Part shown: positions 36,937-44,994 of the stretch, piece after piece
Position numbering within the stretch: position 1 is the first letter of the stretch
How the letters are laid out: each line of letters begins with the position of its first letter
Origin: Streptomyces ficellus
GTDB lineage: Bacteria; Actinomycetota; Actinomycetes; Streptomycetales; Streptomycetaceae
Reading direction: 5' to 3'
DNA length: 64,000 nucleotides
Assembly: GCF_030406405.1 (NCBI RefSeq)
Contig: NZ_JAUEPL010000024.1
Coordinates: 30,190-94,189, forward strand
Translations under genes and position numbers: made by a program
Notes under the pieces: generated by a model
Seen by the model: only the letters and a program-made list of their open reading frames with translations
Databases searched by the model: none
What the model was told of the DNA's origin: nothing

Positions 36937-37541
36937 TGGGCGGTCTCCTTGGCCCGGGCGCCCATCAGGCGCTCGACGTACTTGGCGATGACGTCGACCT
37001 CCAGGTTGACGGGGTCGCCGCTCCGCTTGGTGCCGAGCGTGGTCAGCGCGAGGGTCGTGGGGATCAGGCTGACGGTGAAGTAGTCGGGGCCGGCGTCGAC
37101 GACGGTGAGGCTGACGCCGTCCACCGTGATGGAGCCCTTCTCCACGACGTACCGCCGCAAGGGGCCGGGGAGGGAGACCTTGACGATCTCCCAGTTCTCG
37201 GAGGGCGTGCGCTCCAGGATCGTGCCGGTGCCGTCGACGTGGCCCTGGACGATGTGGCCGCCGAGCCGGTCGCCGACCGCCATGGGCCGTTCCAGGTTCA
37301 CCCGGGAGCCGGGGGCAAGCGCGCCGAGGCTGGAGCGGCTGAGGGTCTCGGCCATCACATCGGCGGTGAACTCGCCCTCGGCGCTCTCCACGACGGTGAG
37401 GCAGACGCCGTTGACGGCGATCGAGTCGCCGTGCTTGGCGCCGTCCGTGACGAGGGGGCCGCGCAGGCGGAAGCGGGAGGCGTCGCCGAGGTTCTCGACG
37501 GCGGTGACCTCACCCAGCTCTTCGACGATTCCGGTGAACAC
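36933..37541 (-). CDS. ribE: Riboflavin synthase, alpha chain
   Basis: 202 residues made of two homologous lumazine-binding barrels: M-F-T-G-I-V-E-E-L-G at the start and G-H-I-V-Q-G-H-V-D-G at about 95-104 opening the second. It dismutates two lumazine molecules to riboflavin. The GTG start directly follows the ribD stop without a gap (TGA then GTG), and its stop overlaps the ribM start. Length and repeats are normal. FMN riboswitch control comes from upstream of ribD. Confidence 0.95.
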   Translation of the reverse strand: MFTGIVEELGEVTAVENLGDASRFRLRGPLVTDGAKHGDSIAVNGVCLTVVESAEGEFTADVMAETLSRSSLGALAPGSRVNLERPMAVGDRLGGHIVQGHVDGTGTILERTPSENWEIVKVSLPGPLRRYVVEKGSITVDGVSLTVVDAGPDYFTVSLIPTTLALTTLGTKRSGDPVNLEVDVIAKYVERLMGARAKETAQ

Positions 37542-38627
37542 TCAGTGCTCCTTGGGGGTGGGGACGGGGACTGCGGTGACGCGCAGGTCGGGGCCGATGC
37601 GTACGGTCTCGCTGACGTGCAGCCGCAACGCGTCGGTGAGGGTGGTGATCCCGGCGTCGGCGAGGGCGGCGGGGCCCGCGCCGAGGAGGACCGGGGCGAG
37701 GTAGCCGACGACCTTGTCGACGGCTCCGGCGGCGACGAACGATCCGGCGAGGGTCGGGCCGCCTTCGAGGAGTACGGAGCGGACGCCACGGGCGTGCAGG
37801 GCGTCCAGCAGGGCGGGAACGGACAGGCCGCGGCCGGCTCGGGGAAGGCGTACGACATCGGGGAGATCCGTCTCGGCGTCCTCGGCGACCGCGACCAGGG
37901 TCGGCCCGGCGTCGTCCAGGACGCGGGCGCCGGGCCGGACGGCGGTGGCCTCGGTGTCGACCACGACCCGCAGCGGCTGCACGGCGCCCTCGATGCCGCG
38001 TACGGCGAGGTGCGGGTCGTCCGCGCGGGCGGTGCCGGAGCCGACGATCACGGCGTCGGCCTCGGCGCGAAGCCGGTGGACGTCGGCGCGGGACTCGGGC
38101 GAGCTGATCCAGCGGCTCGTGCCGTCCGCGGCGGCGATGCGGCCGTCGAGCCCGGCGGCGTACTTCCACAGGACGTAGGGGCGGCCGAGGCGTACGGAGG
38201 TGAGCCAGGCGGCGTTGCCCGCCTCGGCCTCGTCGGCGAGGACCCCGGCGACGACCTCGACGCCGGCCGCGCGGAGGGTGCCGGCGCCGCCGGTGGCCCG
38301 GGGGTCGGGGTCGCCCACCGCGTACACGACCCGGGCGATCCCGGCGTCGATGAGCGCCTGGGCGCAGGGGCCGGTGCGGCCGGTGTGGTCGCAGGGTTCG
38401 AGGGTGACGTACGCGGTGCCGCCGCGGGCGAGGACGCCGGCCTGGCGCAGGGCGTGGACCTCGGCGTGCGGGCCGCCGGCACGCTGGTGCCAGCCTTCGC
38501 CCACCTGGTGGCCGGAGGCGTCGAGGACGACGCACCCGACGACGGGGTTGGGGCTGGTGGAGCCGAGTCCGCGGGCGGCGAGCGCGATGGCGCGGCGCAT
38601 GGCGTGCGCGTCGGCTTCGGTGGCCAC
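37542..38627 (-). CDS. ribD: Bifunctional riboflavin deaminase/reductase
   Basis: 361 residues. The N-terminal deaminase domain has the zinc set H-A-E (His54, Glu56), P-C-D-H-T (Cys79) and G-P-C (Cys88); the C-terminal reductase domain (about 145-355) has G-S-G-T-A near 195 and L-L-E-G-G-P-T-L near 295. Together they convert the GTP cyclohydrolase product to 5-amino-6-ribitylaminouracil phosphate. The GTG at 38627 has AGGAGG 6 bases upstream. First gene of the rib operon, about 170 bp after an FMN riboswitch. Confidence 0.95.
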   Translation of the reverse strand: MATEADAHAMRRAIALAARGLGSTSPNPVVGCVVLDASGHQVGEGWHQRAGGPHAEVHALRQAGVLARGGTAYVTLEPCDHTGRTGPCAQALIDAGIARVVYAVGDPDPRATGGAGTLRAAGVEVVAGVLADEAEAGNAAWLTSVRLGRPYVLWKYAAGLDGRIAAADGTSRWISSPESRADVHRLRAEADAVIVGSGTARADDPHLAVRGIEGAVQPLRVVVDTEATAVRPGARVLDDAGPTLVAVAEDAETDLPDVVRLPRAGRGLSVPALLDALHARGVRSVLLEGGPTLAGSFVAAGAVDKVVGYLAPVLLGAGPAALADAGITTLTDALRLHVSETVRIGPDLRVTAVPVPTPKEH

Positions 38628-38728
38628 CGGGTCCTCCTGCCTCTTCGGGCGCGGACTCCGGGGCCTGTCGGTGACGACAGAAGCGGGAACGCCACCGCAT
38701 GGGGCCGCGCGCCTGGGCCGAAGTCACC

Positions 38729-38749
38729 GGTCGCCGTCCAGCGGCGACC
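38729..38749 (-). terminator. Hairpin in the ribD leader, possible riboswitch expression platform
   Basis: An 8-bp perfect stem (38729-38736 with 38742-38749) and 5-base loop lies between the FMN aptamer and ribD. It has no T run. It could be the downstream regulatory hairpin or simply part of the leader; no clear alternate pairing with the aptamer was traced. Confidence 0.35.
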
Positions 38750-38796
38750 AGCGGACATACGGCCGGCGCACCCATGAAGGGCTCACCCGCCGCGCA

Positions 38797-38920
38797 CTGC
38801 CTCCCATCCGGACTTTCACCGTCGGTCCAGGAATTTCACCTGGTCAACCGGCCACTGGATGCGGCCGGGTCGCGGACTGTAACCGCCGGTTCGGAATTAC
38901 ACCGACCCCGGAGTGCGCTG
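38797..38920 (-). promoter_or_regulatory. FMN riboswitch (RFN element)
   Basis: Read on the minus strand, the element shows the RFN blocks in order: G-G-T-C-G-G-T-G-T-A-A-T-T-C-C near 38907-38893, A-C-C-G-G-C-G-G-T near 38890-38880, G-G-T-G-A-A-A-T-T-C-C near 38840-38829, A-C-C-G-A-C-G-G-T and G-A-A-A-G-T-C-C-G-G-A-T-G-G-G-A-G near 38827-38801. It binds FMN and shuts down rib expression. It precedes ribD by about 170 bp. Confidence 0.95.
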
Positions 38921-39038
38921 CTGCTGATACAGGGCCAGTGTGCCATGGCTGATCGTCACCCATGGGGGTGAGCGCTGTGGCCTGCCTCACAAGGCAACCC
39001 CATCCCCGCTGCCCACGTCATGGCGGGAGGATCTGGGG

Positions 39039-39782
39039 ATGACGACGATTCTGGTGACCGGCGGGACCGGCACACTCGGCAGGCACGTCACGGAGCTGCT
39101 GCGGGCGGACGGGCACGAGGTGCGGGTGCTGAGCCGGCACACGGTGCCGTACGCGGTCGATCTGCGCGAGGGCGGTACGGGGCTGGACGCGGCGCTCGTG
39201 GGGGTGGACACGGTGGTGCACTGCGCGAGCCGGCCGCGCGGCGGCGACGAGCGGGCCGCGCGGAACCTGATCGCGGCGGCGCGGCAGGCCGGGGTGGGCC
39301 ACCTCGTCTACATCTCGATCGTGGGCGTGGACCGGGTGCCGCTCGGCTACTACCGCACCAAGCTGGCGGTGGAGCGGCTGATCGAGGAGTCGGGGCTCGG
39401 CTGGACGATCCTGCGGACGACGCAGTTCCACGACCTGGTGCTGAAGCTGCTGGAGGCGGTGGCCAAGCTGCCGGTGATGCCGCTCCCGGCGGGGGTGAGC
39501 GATCAGCCCATCGAGGTCACGGAGGTCGCCGCCCGCCTCGCCGGGCTGGCCGCGGGCGCGCCCGCGGGCCGGGTGGCGGACATGGGCGGCCCCGAGGTGC
39601 GGACGTTCCCGGAGCTGGCCCGGGCCTATCTGCGGGCGTCGGGGCGTCGCCGCCCGGTGGTGAGCGTCCCGCTGGCGGGCAAGGCGTACCGGGGGATGCG
39701 CGCGGGCGGGCACCTGACGCCCGCGAACGCGGTCGGCAAGGTGACGTTCGAGGAGTTCCTGACCGGCCGGTTCGGCGCGTAG
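39039..39782 (+). CDS. NAD(P)-binding SDR-type protein (NmrA-like)
   Basis: 247 residues. Rossmann start I-L-V-T-G-G-T-G-T-L-G at 4-14 with the G-x-x-G-x-x-G loop. There is a conserved Y-x-x-x-K (Y-Y-R-T-K) near 105-110 and an atypical short C-terminal half, as in atypical SDRs/NmrA-like proteins. Many act as NAD(P)H sensors or quinone/epimerase-like reductases; the substrate is unknown. The ATG at 39039 has GGGAGG 8-9 bases upstream. It is divergent from the rib operon and next to a GC-rich repeat tract, then the ROK gene. Confidence 0.82.
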   Translation: MTTILVTGGTGTLGRHVTELLRADGHEVRVLSRHTVPYAVDLREGGTGLDAALVGVDTVVHCASRPRGGDERAARNLIAAARQAGVGHLVYISIVGVDRVPLGYYRTKLAVERLIEESGLGWTILRTTQFHDLVLKLLEAVAKLPVMPLPAGVSDQPIEVTEVAARLAGLAAGAPAGRVADMGGPEVRTFPELARAYLRASGRRRPVVSVPLAGKAYRGMRAGGHLTPANAVGKVTFEEFLTGRFGA

Positions 39783-39960
39783 CCGTTCGGCGGGCGGCCG
39801 TTCAGGGGGTCGCCTTGCGCGTACGGCCGTTCAGGGGGCGCTTCTTGCGCGCGGGCGTTACGAGGTGGCCGTTCAGGGGGCGCCTTGCGCGCGCGGCCGT
39901 TCTGGGGATGGCCGTTCAGGGGGGCGCTTCTTGCGCGCGGGCGTTCCCCAGGTGGCCGTT
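39783..39960. repeat. Interspersed direct repeats built on GGCCGTTCAGGGGGCGC
   Basis: Between the SDR and ROK genes, five to six copies of a GGCCGTTCAGGGGG-type unit alternate with two flank types, one ending CCTTGCGCGCG and one CTTCTTGCGCGCGGGCGTT, in the order short-long-short-long. Best copies lie at about 39794, 39823, 39869, 39895, 39909 and 39950. Units differ by single bases and spacing varies from 14 to 46 bp, so this is not a CRISPR. No frame here looks like a gene. Confidence 0.7.
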
Positions 39961-41135
39961 CAGCGGGTGGCGGCGAACAGCTCGTCCTGGGCGGCGTCCC
40001 TGACCGTGAGGAGCGCACCGCGCAGCACCGCGGCGCCGCCCAGCGCGCTCGCCCTCACCTCCGTACGCAGCGGGCTGAGCGCGGCCAGCCGGGTCTCGAC
40101 GCGGGTGGCGAGCGCGGTGCCGCCCGCGTGGCCGAGTTCGCCGCCCAGGACCACGCAGCCGGGGTCGAGTACGGCGCTGACCGCGGCCGCCCCGAGGGCG
40201 AGGCGCCCGGCGAGGGCGTCCAGGAACGCGTCCCCGCGCCCGGTGGCCAGAGCCGTGCGGACCGCCACCGCGCCGGCCGGGTCCGCGCCCCGGTCGGCGA
40301 CGTCGATCCCGTGCTCCCGTGCCAGCTCGCGCACCGCCACCGACCCCACCAGCGCGTGGAAGCCGCCGTCGCAGCCGGTCGCCGACGGCAGGCCGCCCGT
40401 GCCCGGCACGGGCAGGAACCCGATCTCGCCGGCGCCGCCCGAGGCGCCGCGCCGCAGCCCGCCGTCGAGGAGGACGGCCGCGCCGACGCCGTGGCCGAGC
40501 CAGAGCAGGACGAAGGTGTCGCGGTCGCGGGCGGCACCCTCGCGCTGTTCGGCGAGGGCCGCGAGGTTGGTCTCGTTCTCGACGAGCACCGTCGCGGGCA
40601 GGCGCTGCTGGAGCACGGGGACGAGCCGCCGGTGCCAGGCGGGCAGGCCGGTGGAGTCCCGCAGCTCGCCCGTGGCGGGGTCGATCAGCCCCGGCGCCCC
40701 GACGCCGACGCTGTGCAGCCGCCGTACGCCCGCCTCGGCCACCGTGCGTTCCAGCAGCGCCACCGCGCGCTCCACGGCGGCCCCGGTGTGGTCGTCGGGC
40801 CCCATCGGCAGGGACGCCTCGGCGAGCGTGGCGCCGAGCAGGTCGGTGACGACGACGGAGACGCTGTCGGTGCGTACGTCGAGGGCGGCGAGGTGTGCGC
40901 GGTCGGCGACGATCCCGTACAGCCGGGCGTTGGGGCCGCGGCGCTCGGCGCCCGCCTCGCCGACGACCTGGATCAGCCCGGAGTCCTGGAGCCGTTCGAC
41001 CAGGTCCGCGACCGTGGGCCGGGACAGTCCGGTCAGGGTCTTCAGCTGACCTGCCGTCAACGGGCCTTCGTCCTGGAGCAGTCGGAGGGCGAGCCGGTCG
41101 TTGATGGCCCGGGCGGTGCTGGGCGATGCGGGCAT
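39960..41135 (-). CDS. ROK family transcriptional regulator
   Basis: 391 residues: a winged-helix DNA-binding domain at about 8-75 (L-S-R-P-T-V-A-D-L-V-E-R-L-Q), then a ROK sugar-kinase-like domain with G-V-G-A-P-G-L near 146-152 and G-A-G-E-I-G-F near 232. The zinc motif typical of ROK proteins (C-x-C-G-x-x-G-C) is reduced to T-G-C-D-G-G-F-H, so sugar sensing may differ. It is divergent from the MFS transporter gene, with an A+T-rich inverted sequence between, and probably controls it. Confidence 0.88.
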   Translation of the reverse strand: MPASPSTARAINDRLALRLLQDEGPLTAGQLKTLTGLSRPTVADLVERLQDSGLIQVVGEAGAERRGPNARLYGIVADRAHLAALDVRTDSVSVVVTDLLGATLAEASLPMGPDDHTGAAVERAVALLERTVAEAGVRRLHSVGVGAPGLIDPATGELRDSTGLPAWHRRLVPVLQQRLPATVLVENETNLAALAEQREGAARDRDTFVLLWLGHGVGAAVLLDGGLRRGASGGAGEIGFLPVPGTGGLPSATGCDGGFHALVGSVAVRELAREHGIDVADRGADPAGAVAVRTALATGRGDAFLDALAGRLALGAAAVSAVLDPGCVVLGGELGHAGGTALATRVETRLAALSPLRTEVRASALGGAAVLRGALLTVRDAAQDELFAATR

Positions 41136-41178
41136 GCCGGGATCCTCTCAGACGCGTTCGGCAGGCTCTTCCTGCCGT

Positions 41179-41210
41179 CTTACTAACAGGCAGGGTTCCT
41201 GATAATTTAC
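41179..41210. promoter_or_regulatory. Candidate ROK operator between the regulator and MFS genes
   Basis: TTACTAACAGG and CCTGATAATTTAC form an imperfect inverted repeat around a GC-rich centre, in the only A+T-rich stretch of the divergent region. TTAGTAA/TTACTAA half sites are common for ROK regulators. Operator function is inferred. Confidence 0.5.
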
Positions 41211-41248
41211 CGCCCATCACACAGGGCGAGAGCGACCGGGGAGGGCCC

Positions 41249-42460
41249 GTGGCACACGACGCGGTGTTCGGCAAGGAGCGGCTGAGGCGGGCGCGGTTCG
41301 CCGTGGCCGCCGTCTTCTGTGTGCACGGGGCCGTCACGGGCAGCTTCGCCACGCGTATCCCATGGATCCAGGACCACGCCGGGGTCAGCGCGGGCCAGCT
41401 GGGCCTGGCGCTCGCCTTCCCCGCGCTGGGCGCCTCGCTCGCGATGCCGGTGGCGGGAGCGATCAGCCACCGTTTCGGCGCCCGCCCCGCGCTGCGCGCG
41501 TTGCTCACGCTGTGGACGGTGTCGCTGGTCCTGCCCTCCCTGGCGCCGAACGTCTACGGGCTGTGCGGGGCACTGTTCGTTTTCGGGGCCACTGCGGGCA
41601 TGTCGGACGTGGCGATGAACGCGCTGGGCGTCGAGGTCGAGAACCGGCTCGACAAGTCGATCATGTCGAGCCTGCACGGCATGTGGAGCACCGGCGCCCT
41701 GATCGGCTCGGCCGCGGGGACGCTCGCCGCGCACCTGGGCGGTGACGCCCGGCTGCACCACCTCATCGCGGCGGCCGCGCTCACCGCGCTCGGCCTGGTC
41801 TTCTGCCAGGGCGTCCTGGACCTGCGCAGCGCGCCGGAGGACCAGGCGCCGCCGCGGTTCGCGCTGCCGCCCAGGTCGGCGCTGGCCATCGGCGCGATCG
41901 GGTTCTGCGGGGTGTTCGCCGAGGGCGCGAGCCTGGACTGGTCGGCGGTCTACCTGCGCGATCAGCTGGGTACGTCGGCGGGCCTCGCGGCCGCCTCGAC
42001 CACCGCGTTCGCCGCGACCATGGCGGTGGCGCGGCTGTTCGGCGACAGGGTCGTCGACCGGTTCGGCGCGGTGCGCACGGTACGGGTCGGGGGCGTCGCC
42101 GCGACCGCGGGGGGCGCCCTGGTGGTCACCGCGCCGCACCCGGCGGCCGCGATGGCCGGATTCGGGCTGCTCGGGCTCGGCGTGGCCGTCGTCGTACCGC
42201 TGGCCTTCGCGGCGGCGGGACGCAGCGGCCCCAACCCGAGCCAGGCGATCGCGGGCGTGGCCACCATCACGTATACCTCGGGCCTGATCGCGCCGTCCGC
42301 GATCGGCGGGGTGGCCGACGCGACCTCGCTGACCGTGTCGTTCGGCCTGGTCACCCTGCTGGCGTTCGGCCTGGTGGCGGGCGCGGGGGTGCTGCGCGCG
42401 GGCGACCGGGTGACCCGCGCGAAGACCGGCGCGACGGTGACGGAGAAGGCCCGGCACTGA
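41249..42460 (+). CDS. MFS transporter
   Basis: 403 residues with twelve predicted membrane segments; loop 2-3 reads G-A-I-S-H-R-F-G-A-R-P. It resembles the fucose/sugar or drug-efflux MFS group with S-L-H-G-M-W-S-T-G between segments 4-5, as in several Streptomyces transporters. The GTG at 41249 has GGGGAGGG 5-8 bases upstream; the open frame further upstream overlaps the ROK gene and lacks homology. It is divergent from the ROK regulator and ends before a strong hairpin at 42488. Substrate unknown. Confidence 0.85.
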   Translation: MAHDAVFGKERLRRARFAVAAVFCVHGAVTGSFATRIPWIQDHAGVSAGQLGLALAFPALGASLAMPVAGAISHRFGARPALRALLTLWTVSLVLPSLAPNVYGLCGALFVFGATAGMSDVAMNALGVEVENRLDKSIMSSLHGMWSTGALIGSAAGTLAAHLGGDARLHHLIAAAALTALGLVFCQGVLDLRSAPEDQAPPRFALPPRSALAIGAIGFCGVFAEGASLDWSAVYLRDQLGTSAGLAAASTTAFAATMAVARLFGDRVVDRFGAVRTVRVGGVAATAGGALVVTAPHPAAAMAGFGLLGLGVAVVVPLAFAAAGRSGPNPSQAIAGVATITYTSGLIAPSAIGGVADATSLTVSFGLVTLLAFGLVAGAGVLRAGDRVTRAKTGATVTEKARH

Positions 42461-42487
42461 CGGCGCCGGGCCGAGCCCCACGCGGCC

Positions 42488-42529
42488 AGGATGGCCCGTG
42501 CGCCCGGCACCGGGCGCACGGGCCATCCT
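42488..42529 (+). terminator. Terminator after the MFS gene
   Basis: A perfect 20-bp stem (42488-42507 with 42510-42529) and a 2-base loop, 27 bases after the MFS stop. No T run follows, as is common in this genus. Confidence 0.88.
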
Positions 42530-42672
42530 GGGTCGTGCGGGCCGTCCGGGTCGCACGGACCGTCCCGGGGCCGTGCGGGCCGTCCGAGTCGTACGCGCCG
42601 TCCCGGGGCCGTAACCGGCCGTCCCGGAGTCGTACGCGCCGTCCGGGTCGTACGCGCTGTCCCGGGATCGTA
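42530..42672. repeat. Decayed tandem array of 18-21 bp units
   Basis: Seven or so units with the common core GCCGTCC(C)GGG(G)TCGTACGC follow the terminator. Units differ by small substitutions and indels. The whole 42461-42789 gap carries no gene; apart from the hairpin and this array I see only the likely promoter region of the permease downstream. Confidence 0.6.
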
Positions 42673-42789
42673 CGGCAGTCCGATTACCATGGCGGATGGT
42701 CTTTTCCGGCCGCTCCCCGGCCGGGATCCGGCCGCGCGGGGGCGGCCCCCCGAGCCGGAGAACGAACCGGAGAACTGGAGCCACCCCCC

Positions 42790-44178
42790 ATGAACCTCGG
42801 CGTGCGCTGGAGCCTGCACGGCGACGGGCGAACCCCCGCTCCCGGGGCTGTCGTCCGACCCGATGAGCGGCTGTCGTGGCCGCGTACGGCCGGACTCGGC
42901 GCGCAGCACGTGGTGGCCATGTTCGGCGCCTCGTTCGTCGCGCCCGTCCTCATGGGGCTCGACCCGAACCTCGCGATCATGATGTCCGGCGTCGCGACGG
43001 TGATCTTCCTGCTCGCGACGCGCGGCACGGTGCCCAGCTACCTGGGCTGCTCGCTGTCCTTCGTCGGCGTGGCCGCCGCCATCCGGGCCACCGGCGGGGA
43101 CAGCGCCACCGTCACCGGGGCGGTCCTGGTGGTCGGCGCCGTGCTGTTCCTGGCGGGGCTGGCCGTGCGGCGGTTCGGGGCGCGGATCATCCACGCGGCG
43201 ATGCCACCGGTCGTGACCGGCGCGGTGGTCATGCTGATCGGTTTCAACCTGGCTCCGGTGACGGCGTCGACGTACTGGCCGCAGGACCAGTGGACCGCGC
43301 TGCTGGTGATGCTGTTCACCGGTCTGGCCGTGGTGTGCCTGCGCGGCTTCTGGTCACGGATCGCGATCTTGCTGGGACTGATCTTCGGTTACGCCCTCTC
43401 CTGGGTCTTCGACCTGGCCTTCGGCAAGATCCACTCCCCCGCCGGCGGCGCCGAGGCCGTCGACCACTGGCGGCTCGACCTCTCCGCGGTGGCCAAGGCG
43501 GACTGGATCGGGCTGCCGTCCTTCCACGCCCCGGCGTTCGAGTGGTCCGCCATCCTGGTCGCGCTGCCGGTCGTGATCGCGCTGATCGCCGAGAACGCCG
43601 GACACGTCAAGGCCGTCGGCGAGATGACCGGCGACCCGCTGGACGACAAGCTGGGCACCGCCATCGCCGCCGACGGCGCCGCCTCCATGCTGTCCACCGC
43701 CGTGGGCGGCCCGCCGAACACCACGTACTCGGAGAACATCGGCGTCATGGCCGCCACCCGCGTCTATTCCACGGCCGCCTACTGGGCCGCCGCCGGTTTC
43801 GCGCTGCTCTTCGGGCTGTGCCCCAAGTTCGGCGCCGTCGTGGCCGCCATCCCCGGCGGCGTACTGGGCGGGATCACCGTCATCCTGTACGGCATGATCG
43901 GCCTGCTGGGCGCCCAGATCTGGATCAACGCCAAGGTGGATCTGCGCAACCCGCTGAACCTGGTCCCGGCCGCCGCGGGCATCATCATCGGCGTCGGCGG
44001 CGTCAGCCTGAAGATCACCGACACCTTCGAGCTGGGCGGCATCGCGCTCGGCACGATCGTCGTCATCACCGGCTACCACGTGCTGCGCGCCTTCGCCCCC
44101 GCCCATATGAAGGCCCGCATGGAGGAGCAGGAACCCCTGCTGGACTCGGGCACCTCCGCCTACGACCCGCACGCTTAG
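42790..44178 (+). CDS. Uracil-xanthine permease (nucleobase:cation symporter 2)
   Basis: 462 residues with about fourteen membrane segments. The NCS2/UraA family signature is present: Q-H-V-V-A-M-F-G-A-S near 39-48, the C-terminal half has the E-N-A-G-H-V-K and G-G-P-P-N-T-T-Y-S-E-N motifs at about 265-320, which contribute substrate-binding glutamates. It imports uracil or purine bases with protons. The ATG at 42790 fits the family N-terminus; GGAG is 12-13 bases upstream. It is probably monocistronic. Confidence 0.93.
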   Translation: MNLGVRWSLHGDGRTPAPGAVVRPDERLSWPRTAGLGAQHVVAMFGASFVAPVLMGLDPNLAIMMSGVATVIFLLATRGTVPSYLGCSLSFVGVAAAIRATGGDSATVTGAVLVVGAVLFLAGLAVRRFGARIIHAAMPPVVTGAVVMLIGFNLAPVTASTYWPQDQWTALLVMLFTGLAVVCLRGFWSRIAILLGLIFGYALSWVFDLAFGKIHSPAGGAEAVDHWRLDLSAVAKADWIGLPSFHAPAFEWSAILVALPVVIALIAENAGHVKAVGEMTGDPLDDKLGTAIAADGAASMLSTAVGGPPNTTYSENIGVMAATRVYSTAAYWAAAGFALLFGLCPKFGAVVAAIPGGVLGGITVILYGMIGLLGAQIWINAKVDLRNPLNLVPAAAGIIIGVGGVSLKITDTFELGGIALGTIVVITGYHVLRAFAPAHMKARMEEQEPLLDSGTSAYDPHA

Positions 44179-44280
44179 GGCCTGTCTCCTGGATCTTGCC
44201 GGTGCGTGCCGTTCGCCCATTCCGGGGAAGCCGGGCCCGATGACACCACGCGGGGCCTGGCTGCTGGGACGCTGCCCCCC

Positions 44281-44973
44281 ATGGCGCAGATCGAAGAGTT
44301 CCCGCTGACGGTCGACCCGGTGGTGGCGCGGATGCGCGCGCTGCGCTCCCTGTGGCCGGCGGCGGACGGGGTGGCGGTCTTCAACCGGGTCTACCTCACG
44401 GTCACGGAGGAGGTCGGCCGGCGTATCGACGCGGGGGAGTTCGCCGACCGGCGGGCCGCCGTCACCCTGGACGTACGTTTCGCCGAGCGGTATCTCGCGG
44501 CGGTGGACGCGGTCGCGGCGGGCGGGCGGCCGCCGGCGTGCTGGCGGCCGCTGTTCCAGTACCGCCGCCATCCCGGCGTACGGCCGCTGCAGTTCGCCCT
44601 GGCCGGTATCAACGCGCACATCGGCCACGATCTGGCCCTGGCGGTGGTGGACACCTGCCGTACGCTCGGCTGCGGCCCGGCCGACCTGGAAGCCGAGTTC
44701 GACCGCGTGGGCGACATCCTCACACTGCTGGAGGAGCGCATCCGCGAAGAGCTGATGCCGGGGCCCGACCTGCTGGAGATCGCCGACCCGCTGACGCATC
44801 TGCTGGGCTGCTGGAGCCTGGAGCGGGCCCGGGACGGGGCCTGGCTGTCGGCCCGCTCGCTGTGGCAGCTGAGGCGGCTGCCGGAGCTGGCCGAGGAGTT
44901 CACCGAACGCCTCGACCGCTCCATGGGCCTGGTGGGGCGGATGCTGCTGACACCGCTCACGCTGTGCGCCTAG
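44281..44973 (+). CDS. DUF5995 family protein
   Basis: 230 residues. Helical, soluble, with D-G-V-A-V-F-N-R-V-Y-L near 29-39, W-R-P-L-F near 87-91, L-Q-F-A-L-A-G-I-N-A-H-I-G-H-D-L near 105-119, and H-L-L-G near 183; the repeated His in G-I-N-A-H-I-G-H-D suggest a metal site, as I recall for DUF5995. Function unknown. The ATG at 44281 has a weak site; an in-frame GTG upstream is possible. It stands alone between the permease gene and the oppositely directed davB-like gene. Confidence 0.8.
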   Translation: MAQIEEFPLTVDPVVARMRALRSLWPAADGVAVFNRVYLTVTEEVGRRIDAGEFADRRAAVTLDVRFAERYLAAVDAVAAGGRPPACWRPLFQYRRHPGVRPLQFALAGINAHIGHDLALAVVDTCRTLGCGPADLEAEFDRVGDILTLLEERIREELMPGPDLLEIADPLTHLLGCWSLERARDGAWLSARSLWQLRRLPELAEEFTERLDRSMGLVGRMLLTPLTLCA

Positions 44974-44994
44974 CGTCGCCCCGCCCCCTGCCCG

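Noticed and set aside
39783..39960. CRISPR array
   Set aside because: Repeat spacing is irregular (14-46 bp), spacers are themselves repeated, and no cas gene is nearby.
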